In this document: positions 45,240 through 55,210 of the stretch, in pieces
Numbering within the stretch: position 1 is the stretch's first letter
Layout: each line of letters starts with the position of its first letter
Origin: Tupaia tana
Taxonomy: Eukaryota > Chordata > Mammalia > Scandentia > Tupaiidae
Direction: 5' to 3'
Length of the DNA stretch: 64,000 nucleotides
NCBI GenBank assembly: GCA_026018925.1
Contig: JAKSZU010000008.1
Span: 64,951,027 to 65,015,026 of the forward strand
Notes under the pieces: generated by a model
Databases searched by the model: none
What the model saw: only the letters and a program-made list of their open reading frames with translations
What the model was told of the DNA's origin: nothing
Position numbers and translations under genes: made by a program

Positions 45240-45502
45240 GAGGACCAGCCAGTGGCATAGCAGTTACGTTGCTAAATTCCCACATGGTTCACCATGGTTC
45301 GTGTCCCAGACCTGGTGGCTTAAAAATCACTTCAGGCACATGTGCATGCACACCCAAGATCCCAGGAGGAGGATGGAAGAAAAGGGATTGCGGTGTGGCA
45401 TCCTCCCTGGGGCGGTGATTTCTCACTTTCCCTCTCACTGTGTCTGTTTCTCGCTCTCTCTTCAGAAAGCATCCACACCCTAAGACAAAAGCCTCTTTAA
45501 AA
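45240..45502 (+). mobile_element. tRNA-derived SINE, intermediate age
   Basis: GAGGACCAGCCAGTGGCATA, AATTCCCACATGGTTCACC, B box variant GGTTCGTGTCC, AGAAAAGGGATTGCGG, and CACACCCTAAGACAAAAGCC. Full length. Confidence 0.88.
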
Positions 45503-46525
45503 ATTACTAAAATAATTGAAGTGCTGTGAATTTGCTAATATAAGACATATTAAGTGTATCTCAGTGAAAAAGGGACATCTGAACAATGACTTGAAAGAGG
45601 TAAGATTGTAATGTAAGTGAATATGTGGGGAAAAATGTTCAAAGGGAAGGGAAATAATTTTTTAAAAATCCTAATGTGAGTGTACTTGTATTTCCAGTAA
45701 CTTCAAGAGTCCAGAGTACTTGAAACGTTGTGAATAAAATAGTTAATTAATAAATATTTCATAGTGCTAAGGAAAAGGGTTTTACCATTGTAGGATATTG
45801 AAAGCATTTATTAAGACTCGGATACTTTTTTGGGGGATGGGGGAGAATGTTTTGGGGTTTAAGCAAAGAATTCTATGCTATAATCTAAATGTATAAATAA
45901 TCATCTTGGTGTTCATTTTTATTTTGTTTTGAGTAGATTTTCAGAAAACAGAGAAAGAACTAGGAAGACATTTAGGGGATTATAGCAGTAATTCAAGAAA
46001 GATATAATAACATCTAAGAGTTGTACATTAGCGGCAGAGTAGCAAAATGTCTTAGATATATTTCAAATGTGGAGTTATTAGCATTTTCTAATAAATGGTA
46101 CGTTAAGGTTAAGTAAAAGAGAGGATTCATTATGACACCATGTGTCATGGTTTGAGCAAGTGGAGGAATAGAATTATGCTTAAATAAGTGGGAAAGAAAA
46201 TGGAGCTAAGAGATTAGAAATAGAAGTTTACTCAAATATAAGTAGTTGTGCTCATTATATACAAGCTACATATATTTTTTAAAGAAGAAAATATTGGTAC
46301 CTAAAATTTCTTTCTTATCACTATTTTAAGAATTCATCTTGCTCTTTGTCTATGTGTGTTTCATTTCTTACAGGAGAAATGGTAAAAATTAATTTGACTA
46401 ACCTCATGATTTCATAGTAGAGGAAAGGTAATTCAAAATTTCAGATCACTTTTCTACTGTTCTAGATGAGTTATGTTCCTCTTATTCCTACAGGGTATTA
46501 GCAATGGACATAACTTGGATCTCAT
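45503..46525. other. Unassigned sequence
   Basis: AT-rich, no recognised element. Confidence 0.65.
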
Positions 46526-46640
46526 ATTTTTATTTTCATTTTAAATATTTATTATTTTTGTAAATTCAATCACTGTATATCATTACATCATGCAAAATAA
46601 ATTCTTCCATCATGAATCCACTGTATATTAGTCCAGTTAA
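46525..46640 (-). mobile_element. Probable L1 3' end (minus)
   Basis: ATTTATTATTTTTGTAAATTC then AATCACTGTATATCATTACATC: complement of the TGATGTATAGTGATTGAATT-type L1 3' end motif, preceded by a T-rich stretch. Body similarity cannot be confirmed. Confidence 0.45.
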
Positions 46641-47390
46641 AGATTTTTTCATGCATATTATCATCAACAGATAATTTTCCATTTTTGTGACATTTATATG
46701 ATTTGTTTCTTGTTTATTCCCCCAAAAGGATGGTCTCATATTTTTAAAGTGAGCAATATCAGTTATAGGGAACACTTAGAGATTATCATCTTTACACAGG
46801 TGTTTGGAATTAACATGGGTAATGACTACATATTATTTGGTATCACATTTTCTTGAGTAGTACACTTCAAATTGCACATCTCATCCACAGAAAATGTGCT
46901 ATAGGCATGCCTCACTGTAATAAGTTAGAGAGAATACATAGTCATCAATATGGAATTCATAAATAAATCCATTAAATTTTCTCCATATCATATGAGTATG
47001 AAAATGTAAAGTGTTAAGATAGCTATTAAAATGAAAATTATATAAAATATCCAAATAAAACCTTTTCAAAATTATAATAAACACATCCACTTCCATTAGC
47101 ATAATTTTATATCAGTTTTTTTGCTTAAACTAAATTTACACAATTGTTCTTCTAGACTTTTTCATTAATGGTCTTAATGAAAAATATTTTGAGACTCACC
47201 AATGATAAGACATTCTAATGGTCTCTAAATATTTTGAGACTCACCAGTGATAAGACATTCTTGTTTCATAATATATGATAAAGTTTTAAAGCCATTTATA
47301 AAGCCATTCCATGTGTGATACACTTTTCATTTAAGAAATCTTACCTCTATTTTATATTGATAATTCGGATATCAATATTTCTCATAGTAA
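46641..47390. other. Unassigned, with a 44-bp tandem duplication
   Basis: 47182-47263 holds two copies of AATATTTTGAGACTCACCA and GTGATAAGACATTCT-like sequence, period about 44 bp. Otherwise AT-rich and featureless. Confidence 0.65.
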
Positions 47391-47391
47391 T

Positions 47392-47526
47392 TATTTTTTA
47401 AGAGCGTTTTTTGTTATAGGGTACATGAACTCACCAAAGAGACACAGAGAGAAAGTGAAAAATCACCCTCTGGGGGAATGGCCCTGCCTCAATCCAGTGA
47501 CATAACCATTATGCCATCTGCTGGTC
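47392..47526 (-). mobile_element. tRNA SINE with internal deletion
   Basis: TTTGTTATAGGGTACATGAAC, GAAAAATCACCCTCTGGGGG, CTGCCTCAATCC joined straight to AGTGACATAACCATTATGCC and CATCTGCTGGTCCC. About 115 bp between the body and the anticodon-arm region is missing, including the B box. CAATATTTCTCATA occurs on both sides as target-site duplication. Confidence 0.85.
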
Positions 47527-47527
47527 C

Positions 47528-48290
47528 CAATATTTCTCATAATGATTCTAAAAGCTGTCATATGAAGTAAGAGAAAACACTGGTGAAGCTCTCATTTGTA
47601 GAATACTTACGTATTTACGCTACAGCGTAATACTAAAAGCACAATCTCCACTAAAAGCACAATCATTGCAAATGGAGGGAAATAACCAGTGAAAGTGATG
47701 ACAGAGTTCCTAAACTGCTTCTTGGGGATTCATCTGCCAGCTTTCTAGCGTAGACTCCCCACTTCCAAATACAACATCTTGGGCTGTGTAATACATTTCT
47801 TGGACACAGAGAGTAAAAATACCTCCAGCAGTCAACAGGTTCCTTGTCCCCCATGGCACTGATACACTCTCCTCTTAGTTGCTAAGATAGGTGTTCAAGT
47901 TGCTACATTTTTTAACTTAAAAAAAACAGCAGAGAGAATCACCCATTGCTCATCATTTTTTCTGTCTGTATACCTCTGGGTATTGCAAAAACGTGTCCTT
48001 AACCTTTGCTGCTTGTGCCCCATGGAATAGCTGTATAAAGTGCTGCTTAAGGTTAGAAGTAAACTGTCCAGGAGCTGCGGGCTGTATTTAGAAGTTATAA
48101 AGAAAAAAAAAAAAAAAAAGGCAAAAGCAAGACAAAATGCAAATCACAATATCCCACCAAATCTATAAATGACTTATTAAACAAAAATGTTGCACAACAC
48201 AAAAGGAGATGTGGGTTAGGCATTAAAAGCTTATAAAGTTCTGAAAGTATTTTTTCTATATTTTTTTAACAATAGCCAAGATAGCATTTT
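47528..48290. other. Unassigned sequence
   Basis: A tandem ACTAAAAGCACAATC pair at 47631-47664; nothing else recognised. 47650-48080 is of moderate GC with no coding signal. Confidence 0.6.
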
Positions 48291-48294
48291 TACA

Positions 48295-48400
48295 CATTTT
48301 TATTTTTTATTAGTGTTATTTTTTCAATTTACGTTTAATCACTATACATATTCACAGTGAATATTCTGTCTTTTATTCTTATGACATAAGGACTATTGTA
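48295..48400 (-). mobile_element. Probable L1 3' end (minus)
   Basis: T-rich stretch then TTCAATTTACGTTTAATCAC and TATACATATTCACAGTG, which is the L1 3' end motif in complement. Weak by itself. Confidence 0.4.
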
Positions 48401-48572
48401 TTATGGACCAAATAAATAAAAATAAAAATGTAAATGCAGTATATATAACATAAGGGTAACATTTTTCTTGTCTGGTAAAGCCTGTAACAAATACTAATGA
48501 TTATTTTAAAGAAAAAATATACATTGCTGAAATATAATAAATGACTATTTGTAAATGTAAAAGAACATAGTT

Positions 48573-48820
48573 TGGGGCTAACAGGAAACACAGTGTTTAC
48601 GGTGCTGGACTTACACACTGTTGACCGTGGTTTGAATCCTAAACCTGGTGACTTGAAAATCACTCTAGGCACGTGTATAAACATGTTCAAAATTCTAAGA
48701 GGAGAATGGAGAAGGAATTGTAGTGTAGCTGTCCCTGTTGGGGGTGATTTCTCACTTTCCCTCTCTCTGTCCCTCTCCAGCCAGCATATGTGCCCTATGA
48801 CAAACACTTAAATAATAAAA
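48573..48820 (+). mobile_element. tRNA-derived SINE, intermediate age
   Basis: TGGGGCTAACAGGAAACACAG, GGTGCTGGACTTACACAC, GGTTTGAATCC (B box), AGAGGAGAATGGAGAAGG, GGGGGTGATTTCTCACTTTC, and GCCCTATGACAAACAC. Confidence 0.88.
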
Positions 48821-48959
48821 TTTAAAAAGTATAATGCATAGAAAAAATGAGGTCATCACATTTTTATTTATTGTTATAATACTTAAATTGCTTTAGATAT
48901 GTATACTTTATAAAATTATATATATATGTATATTATATATATGTATACATTTTTTTGAT

Positions 48960-49290
48960 ACTATCATTGTTGACTAAACAGTGATGGAGCAACTGGAACT
49001 CTTATGCACTGAAGCTAGGAACTAAAAATGGCACAATCACTTTGGAAAAAAATTTAAAGGTTCTTGAAATATTAAATAAACACCAGACCTTATGACTCAT
49101 CTATCCCACATCTAGGTATTTACCCAAGATAAATGATTGCGCATGATGTTAAATACACACATATGCCACACACACACACACACACACACACATTGTGTGT
49201 AATGCTTATGAATTTATTTGTAATAACTCAAAACTGGAAATAAACCAAATGTTAATCAACAGATAAATAAGTTAGAGTTTCTATCCCCTT
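48960..49290 (+). mobile_element. L1M ORF2 3' fragment
   Basis: GGAGCAACTGGAACTCTTATG, AATGGCACAATCACTTTGG, TATTTACCCAAGATAAATG, and TAATAACTCAAAACTGGAAA. A CA microsatellite (49167-49192) lies within. Continues at 49830 after SINE insertion and unassigned DNA. Confidence 0.8.
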
Positions 49291-49517
49291 ATTTGCTTTC
49301 ATCTTCTGATGATTAGACCAAGGACTGGGAGTTGTTAGAGAAATAGGTATTAGGAACAAAGAAAGAATAAGCTTGGAACTTTGAGATGATCCCTAACATA
49401 CTGTACTACTTGATTTTACAATGTGTTAGCCAAAACCAATGTGTTATAAAAGTAGAATGACATGCTTTCTGCCAAATAGTAAATCACTTCGGTTTGCTAT
49501 ATTAAAACTGTAATACA

Positions 49518-49752
49518 TGGACCAGCAGATGGTATAATGGTTATGTCATTGGAGTCCCATGTAGTTAACTGTGGTTCGAGTCCCAAACCTAGCCGCTTAA
49601 AACCCATGTTGGGTGCATGTGTGCGAGTGTCCAAAATCCCTAGGAGAATGGAGGAGAAGAGATTGCAACATGGGCATCCCTCCTGGGGTCTCTGTTTCTC
49701 TGGTGAGTGCACGTTCACTATAGCAAAAATCTCTCTTGTGCAAAAAAAAAAA
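49518..49752 (+). mobile_element. tRNA SINE, GATGGTATAA subtype
   Basis: GGACCAGCAGATGGTATAAT, B box GGTTCGAGTCC intact, GGAGGAGAAGAGATTGC, then a shortened CT block (TCCTGGGGTCTCTGTTTCTC) lacking the GGTGATTTCTC part, CACTATAGCAAAAATCTC, A tail. Confidence 0.9.
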
Positions 49753-49829
49753 AACAACACTAAAAAATGTCTCTTGTGTAGCTGAAATTAATAAATAAAT
49801 TGAATATTTGTAAAGTAGAAAATCACTCT

Positions 49830-50138
49830 ACAATAAATGGAATAAGCCATTGATTAATAAAGTGGCATAGCTTTGTCACAAAGTAAGAATTGCTGGGTGA
49901 AAGAAATTGTATACAAAAGTGTATATTGTATAGTTAAATTTTTAAAAATTCTAGAAAATGAAACTTATCTCTAGTGATGAATATCGGAATAAGATTGTCT
50001 AGAGGATGAGGGCAGCAAATTGGGGGAAAAGGATACATAAAAGGGATACAAAAAATTTTATGTGACAATGTTATTAGTTTGGTGTGGTGATAACTTTATG
50101 GATGTATACAGATGTCATAATTCATTAAGATGCATTCT
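49830..50138 (+). mobile_element. L1M 3' terminal fragment
   Basis: AATGGAATAAGCCATTGATT, ATTAATAAAGTGGCATAGC, GTCTAGAGGATGAGGGCAG, and GTGTGGTGATAACTTTATGG resemble the end of ORF2 and the 3' UTR of old L1M elements, same strand as 48960-49290. Confidence 0.6.
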
Positions 50139-50141
50139 GCA

Positions 50142-50372
50142 GGGACCAGCAGATGCATAGTGGTCATCTTGCTGGCTTCCCATGTAGTCCACCACAATTC
50201 CAGCACCAGACCCAGTGGCTTAGAACTCATGCCAGGCACATGCATGTGGGTGCCCAAGATCCCAAGGAGAACAATGGAGAAGGGATTGAGGTGTGGTCAT
50301 CCTGCCCTGGGGATTTCTTGCTTTCTGTCTCTCTGGTGAGTGCACATACCCTATAGGGGAAAAAAAAAAAAA
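50142..50372 (+). mobile_element. tRNA SINE, GATG subtype
   Basis: GGGACCAGCAGATGCATAGT, CCATGTAGTCCACCAC, GGCTTAGAACTCATGCC, ACAATGGAGAAGGGATTG, short CT block, ACATACCCTATAGGGG and A tail. GCATTCTGCA before and GCATTCTACA after form the target-site duplication. Confidence 0.9.
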
Positions 50373-50404
50373 GCATTCTACAAATATGTGGAAGTTTACA
50401 TGGC

Positions 50405-50797
50405 AATTGCTATGATTTGAATGTTTTTCCTTAATAATTCAGGTATCAAAACTCAATAACCAATGTGATAGCATTAAGAGATAGGAAATTTAAGAGGTAC
50501 ATAGGCACAAGGGTTTCTCCTCTCATGATGGAATTGGGATCCTTATAAAAGAGGGTGTATATGGTGTTCAAGCTTGCCTTTTCACTTTTCAACATGTGAA
50601 GACACAGAATTTTCCTCCTCTGGAAGATGTAGCATTCCAGGTGCTAAATTGAAAGCAAAGATGGAACACTCATGAGTAAATTAACTTCCTGATACCTGAA
50701 CCTTGGACTTCCCATCCTCCAAAACTGTGAGAAATAAATTTCCCTTCTTAATGCATTACCCAGTTTATAGTATTTGGTTATGGCAGGACAAGTGAAC
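50405..50797 (+). mobile_element. MST-type LTR (ERVL-MaLR)
   Basis: Strongly ordered blocks: TTGAATGTTTTTCCTTAATA, CCAATGTGATAGCATTAAG, GGGATCCTTATAAAAGAG, ACATGTGAAGACACAGAATT, CCTTGGACTTCCCATCCTCC, AAAACTGTGAGAAATAAATT, and CAGTTTATAGTATTTGG. This is the MST/THE1-like LTR of MaLR elements. TTATAAAAG at about 50545 is the LTR TATA region and GAAATAAATTT the polyadenylation region. Solo LTR; no internal part. Confidence 0.88.
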
Positions 50798-50950
50798 TTA
50801 GAAAAAAAATATACCTTAATAAAATATGAAAACATAGTTTGGAAGAGAAAAATCTTTGGTCCTGTCAGAAAACATAAATGGTGATGTGATTACTGAAAAA
50901 AAAAAAAAAAAATGAAAAATGAGGGAAAAGGTTAAAAATATTGAAAAATA

Positions 50951-51207
50951 GGGACCAGCAGTTAGCGTAATGGCTATGTCGCTGGACTCCCATGTAGTCG
51001 ACCGCGGTTCGAGTCCCGGACCCGGCGGCTTAAACTCACGCCGGGCGCGTGTGCGTGCATGCCCAAGATCCCGAGAGGAGAATGGAGGAGAAGGGATTGC
51101 GGCATGGCCATCCCCCCTGGGGGGTGATTTCCTGCTTTCTATCTCTCTGTCTCTCTCTGTCTGTCTGGCGAGCACACGCGCCCTATAGCAAAAACGTCTC
51201 AAAAAAA
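50951..51207 (+). mobile_element. Best-preserved tRNA SINE copy, 17-bp TSD
   Basis: Complete from GGGACCAGCAGTTAGCG to GCCCTATAGCAAAAACGTC and the A tail. A box TTAGCGTAATGG and B box GGTTCGAGTCC are intact, and almost all CpGs of the family (GCCGGGCGCGTGTGCGTGC) remain. AAAAATATTGAAAAATA repeats perfectly at 50934-50950 and 51208-51224. It is a good reference copy for the family, which I take to be CYN-like (colugo). The family name comes from memory. Confidence 0.95.
50962..51016 (+). promoter_or_regulatory. SINE internal pol III promoter (A and B boxes)
   Basis: A box TTAGCGTAATGG at 50962-50973 and B box GGTTCGAGTCC at 51006-51016, about 32 bp apart. The B box matches the GGTTCGANTCC consensus exactly. 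Copies at 51941/51985 and 59687/59731 keep the same pair with small changes. Transcription in vivo would need a permissive site. Confidence 0.8.
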
Positions 51208-51224
51208 AAAAATATTGAAAAATA

Positions 51225-51915
51225 TTCAAAATACAACAGAAGTTACAGAACATAGTTATGGAAAAAAAGTATTATTCATTGGAGGGCACCACACAATCTC
51301 CAAAGTTAAAAAATAGAGTTTTGGAAAAGTCTCAGCTTTACTCACTACAAGTATTATGAGATCAGAATTCAAGACTTAGAAATGAGCCTGACTGGGTAGG
51401 TAAAAATCCTGATTGTGCAAGAATCTTAGAAATAGTGAGAATCAACAAAAGCGTATTTTGCCCAAAATATCATATGAAACCCAAATTACGCATGCAAAAG
51501 GGAGATCTCTGTTTTCCTAGTTAAAAAACAAAGTAGGGAGTTCTATTCTTGAAAGTCAGAGTTTCAGGGAGTCAGTCAGTTTGTTCTTTCTCTTATCTGA
51601 CTGCATTCTTAAAGGCTCAAGCAGCAAAATATGCAATACTGAGTGGTTTTGAAGTGTCAAAGTGCTGATTCCACAGGAGAGGGTCTGACAGAAAAGGGGC
51701 AACCTCAGAAGCACGGAAACCACAGAGATGGAAAGCCCCATCTATGTCTAGATCTTTTGTTGAACATCAGTTATTTAAAACTCCAGGGAAACAAGTCCTG
51801 GCTAAACAATTCCATTGTTGGAAGCCATGATAGTAGAAAATGGTTTCACCCATAGGAAAGGGTGAAAAGGGAGACAGTGTTGGCAGTCTGAAGCCGTGTT
51901 AGTTATTAGTCTATT
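51225..51915. other. Unassigned sequence
   Basis: No element recognised. Short frames on both strands without family resemblance. Confidence 0.65.
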
Positions 51916-51930
51916 AGAAATAAGAGATGA

Positions 51931-52217
51931 GCACCAGCAGTTAGCGTAATGGCTATGTCGCTGGACTCCCACATAGTTGTCCGCGGTTCAAGTCCCGGAC
52001 CCGGTGGCTTAAACTTACGCCGGGCGTGTGTGCATGTGTGCCCAAGATCCCAAGAGGAGAATGGAGGAGAAGGGATTGCGGTATGGCCATCCCCCCTGGG
52101 GGGTGATTTCTCGCTTTCTATCTCTCTGTCTCTCTCTGTCTTTCTGGCGAGCGCACACACCCTATAGCAAAAACCTCTCAAAAAAAAAAAAAAAAAAAGA
52201 AAAAGAAAAAAGAAAAA
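51931..52217 (+). mobile_element. Near-consensus tRNA SINE, perfect 15-bp TSD
   Basis: GCACCAGCAGTTAGCGTAAT, intact A box (51941-51952) and B box GGTTCAAGTCC (51985-51995), complete body and a long A/AAAAAG tail. AGAAATAAGAGATGA at 51916-51930 and 52218-52232. Confidence 0.95.
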
Positions 52218-52304
52218 AGAAATAAGAGATGACTCACAGAAAAATATGAGTTGCTACAACACATTGTATATAATATCCAGTTTTCGTTCATTTGTTTGCT
52301 TGGT

Positions 52305-52457
52305 TCAACTAGAGAAGTTGTGCACTCACTAGAGAGACAGACTTCCTTTTGGGATTTTACCCACTCATGCACATATGCCTGGTGTAAGGGACTTGAACCG
52401 TATGGTCAGGTATGTGTGATCAGGCTGCCTTAGTCACCAGGCCATGGAGCTGGCCCC
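52305..52457 (-). mobile_element. Old shortened tRNA SINE
   Basis: GTTGTGCACTCACTAGAGAG, TTCCTTTTGGGATTTTACCC, GCACATATGCCTGGTG, GGACTTGAACCGTATGG, GGCCATGGAGCTGGCCCC. Most of the GAGAAATCACC...CAATCCC section is missing. The TGTGATCAGGCTGCC block is shared with the SINE at 55600-56430. Confidence 0.78.
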
Positions 52458-52713
52458 ATAATGCTCAGATTTAAGCTAAATATCACTAAATAGCTGATGA
52501 CACAGAAAAACATGACCAAAGCTCAGGAAATAATTTATTAGTAGAAGTTGGCACTCAGTGGGTTAGATGTTGGATGTAGCAGAGATGACTTCAAATCAGC
52601 TACCATAAATATGTTAAAATTTAAAAGAAAATATTTTATGAATTAAAAAATAATATGGTAATAGTGCAAAAGAAAAGATAGGGTAATCCAACAAAAATTT
52701 AGGGATTATTATG

Positions 52714-52832
52714 TTTTCATTTTATTTTTGTCTGTTAGTTTTTTTATTTTTTCTTTTTTTTGGAGAGGATTTTTTCATTTTATTTTTGTCTGTTAGTTTT
52801 TTTATTTTTTCTTTTTTTTTGGAGAGGATTTT
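52714..52832. repeat. 60-bp tandem duplication at a SINE edge
   Basis: Two consecutive units containing TTCATTTTATTTTTGTCTG, TTAGTTTTTTTATTTTTTC and GGAGAGGATTTT, period about 60 bp. The unit covers the SINE target region plus the first bases of the SINE tail side, so the duplication happened after insertion. Confidence 0.9.
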
Positions 52833-53018
52833 GCTATTGGACGCATGCGCTTGCCAGAAAGACAAAGAGAGACAGAGACAGAAAGCGAGAAATCGCCCCC
52901 AAGGGGGGATGGTCACGCCACAATCCCTTCTCTTCCATTTTCCTCTTTGGATCTTGGGCACGCATGCACACATGCATCGCGTGAGTTAAGCCACCGGGTC
53001 CGGTACTCCAACCGCGTT
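52817..53018 (-). mobile_element. 5'-truncated tRNA SINE
   Basis: GGAGAGGATTTTGCTATTGG, CGAGAAATCGCCCCCAAGG, GGCACGCATGCACACATGC, GTCCGGTACTCCAACCGCG; ends in the B box, so about 50 bp of head is missing. TCTGTTAGTTTTTTTATTTT (left) and TCTGTTAGATTTTTTATTTT (right) are the target-site duplication. Confidence 0.88.
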
Positions 53019-53094
53019 TTTTTCTGTTAGATTTTTTATTTTCTTTTTTATTTTGGGTTTACGTTGTTTTGTTTTGTTTGTATGAGGAATGTTA

Positions 53095-53340
53095 GGTGTT
53101 TGTAGCTGTTGTTTTTATGATAGAGACAGCACGTGCATACAGAGAGAGAGAAACATAGGGTCTTGTCAGACTGGGATCCCCTTTCCCAAGCCCTCTAACT
53201 CCTCAGAATCTTGGATGCTTGCACATGTGCCTGGTGTGTTTTCAGATCAACCCAGGAGTCCACACACACAATTGGCCATGTGACTTCCAGCACTATAGTC
53301 AGTATGCTACGGATGGATTGTATCACCAAGGCTGGGTCAA
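53095..53340 (-). mobile_element. Old tRNA-like SINE, unassigned type
   Basis: ATGATAGAGACAGCACGTGC, CAGAGAGAGAGAAACATAGG, CTTCCAGCACTATAGTCAG and GATTTTCAGATC-like pieces, with TCTTGGATGCTTGCACATG. Reads like a strongly diverged minus SINE. Confidence 0.5.
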
Positions 53341-53344
53341 TATT

Positions 53345-54465
53345 AGGATTTTTATCTGAGGCCATTCTTTTCTAGTACAAATATTGAATGTATAGAATAT
53401 CCATGTAAACATGAATTTATCTAATTCAAAGAATTATGCTCTATTTTTTTTTCACTTTTATTCCATATAAGTATTTAAATTCAGTATTTCAATACATAGA
53501 ACGTTTTAAAGGAACCACAGTAGAAGTTTCTGGAATAAATAAAATATATTATGTTTTTATTAGGATGACATTGTCAAAGAGTATTGAACACTATATGTTT
53601 GATCTGTGCATTTTACTGTATGTAAATATTATATTGATCATAAATTTTTAAATACATGGAACTAGTAAGAACTACTCAAGGGAATAGAGGAGGCTTCCAG
53701 AAGGATTAAGAGTGACAGAAGTGTAATGTTTGTGTCAGAACCCTCAGAAAGACCAGCATTTAAGTGACAGGTAAAGGAGTAACAGCCCATAAAGGAGACA
53801 TCTGAAAAGCATTATGTGCAGGGTACAAGAACCTGGAGGATGTGAGGTCATGGGATTCAGGGAGCAGAGGTACAGAAATACAGGAGTGACATTCTAATTT
53901 GTTAGTGAAAGCTCACTAATTGCATATAGTCAGGTGGAAATGATGCCTGCAGTTAATAAGAATGGTTCCAGAGAAATCTCAGAAGAAAATAATACTAATA
54001 ATAGTAAGTCAGAAGTGAGGCAGCAGAGAGTGCATTTAAGGTGCATAATTGAGAAGCATGGGTTAGACAGAGATTATGAAAGACCGGATAGTGCCGAAAG
54101 GTTATGTGTAATCAAGGGAGTTTGGAAGAGGATGGTTAGAAATGATGATACTTCAATATGTGCATTAGTTAAGGATATAAAGAAAATGCCAAAACAGTAG
54201 AAAGAAAAAGAAAATAGAGAAGGTAAATGAGGAAAACATCAGGGAAAGGATTAGAAAAAATATTCAGAGTGTAGGTGAATGACTTTAATCTTCTCAAACA
54301 GAGAAATTTGGTTACATCGGCAAATGGTATTTTCAATGAAGCAAGAAACAGGGTTTACAGAAGTGTGGAAGGTTTGGTTAGTAGAGTAGAGATGCGTGAA
54401 AGACCACTAGCTGTAGGCAAATAATGTGACTGATGGATGGTGCTAAGTGCCAGAAATGAAACAAA
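53345..54465. other. Unassigned sequence
   Basis: 53690-54460 has moderate GC and could contain old repeat remnants. The 88-codon plus-strand frame at 53934-54200 shows no family I know and lacks gene context, so I leave it uncalled. Confidence 0.55.
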
Positions 54466-54469
54466 GTAT

Positions 54470-54610
54470 CTTTCCTATGACAAACTCTTGTTTTATAGGT
54501 GGAGAAACAAAATTGTAACATAAAAAGGCAAAGTAACTGGTCCAAGAAATCATTGGTGCTAAATAACAAGGTTGGGCTTGAAGTGAAGCATTTTGACTTC
54601 AGAGTCTATT
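54470..54610 (-). mobile_element. Possible MIR fragment
   Basis: TTTTATAGGTGGAGAAACAA, GCAAAGTAACTGGTCCAAG, AACAAGGTTGGGCTTGAAG, and GACTTCAGAGTCTATTAA resemble the conserved 3' half of MIR (…GATGAGGAAACTG…AAGTxACTTGCCCAAG…). Weak, diverged. Confidence 0.45.
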
Positions 54611-54693
54611 AAATCACTGAGTCATATCGCAACATTGTAGACCAAAGTAAATTAAATTTCTTAAAAATGTTGATTAAACTCGAAATAAGGTAT

Positions 54694-54942
54694 TTTTTCT
54701 TTCTTTTTTTTTAAGAGAGATTTTTGCTATAGGGCAGGTGCGCTTGCCAGAGACACAGAGAAAAAGAAAAAGCGGGAAATTATCACCTGCGGGGATGGTC
54801 GCACAGCAATCTCTTCTTCCCATTCTTCTCTTGAGATTTTGGGCACACACGCCCAGCGTGTTTCAAGTTACCAAGTCTGCGACTTGAACCACAGGCAGCC
54901 ATGTGGGAGTCCAGCACCATAACACCATGCCTCCTGCTGATC
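54694..54942 (-). mobile_element. tRNA SINE, first of a tandem pair at one target
   Basis: GAGATTTTTGCTATAGGGC, AAAGCGGGAAATTATCACC, GACTTGAACCACAGG, CTCCTGCTGATCC. AATAAGGTAT occurs before (54684-54693) and after (54945-54954). Confidence 0.9.
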
Positions 54943-54957
54943 CTAATAAGGTATCAT

Positions 54958-54990
54958 TTTATTTTTATTTTTATTTTTATTTTTATTTTT
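54958..54990. repeat. (TTTTTA)n-like tail repeat
   Basis: About five units of ATTTTT in the tail of the following minus-strand SINE. Confidence 0.85.
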
Positions 54991-55210
54991 TAAGAGATTT
55001 TGCTAAAGAGTGAGTGAGAGAGACAGACTGAAAATGAGAAATCACCACACAGGAAAGATGGCTATGCCACAATCCTTTCTCCTCTTGGGATTTTGGGCAC
55101 ACACGCACATGCACCCAGGATGAGTTCCAAACCACCAGGTCCAGGATTCAAATCGCAGTGGAATATGTGGGAGTCCAGCGAGGTAACCATTACACCATCT
55201 GCTGGCCCCA
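54964..55210 (-). mobile_element. tRNA SINE, second of a tandem pair at one target
   Basis: GAGATTTTGCTAAAGAGTGAG, AATGAGAAATCACCACAC, GGGATTTTGGGCACACACGC, GTCCAGGATTCAAATCGC, CATCTGCTGGCCCC. AATAAGGTATCATTTT (54945-54960) and AATAAGGTATAATTTT (55213-55228) flank it. The target is thus present three times. Confidence 0.9.

Noticed and set aside
50962-51016. Functional tRNA gene
   Set aside because: A and B boxes are SINE parts. The arms do not pair into a full cloverleaf and the unit repeats many times with a SINE body.
50816-51253. 145-codon minus-strand frame and similar frames at many SINEs
   Set aside because: Each is the antisense of the main SINE, giving the recurring ALARQTE/PPFSSRDLGH-like translation. 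The recurrence proves repeat origin, not a protein family.
53934-54200. 88-codon frame with charged composition
   Set aside because: No recognisable domain, no splice sites or neighbours supporting a gene, length within chance.
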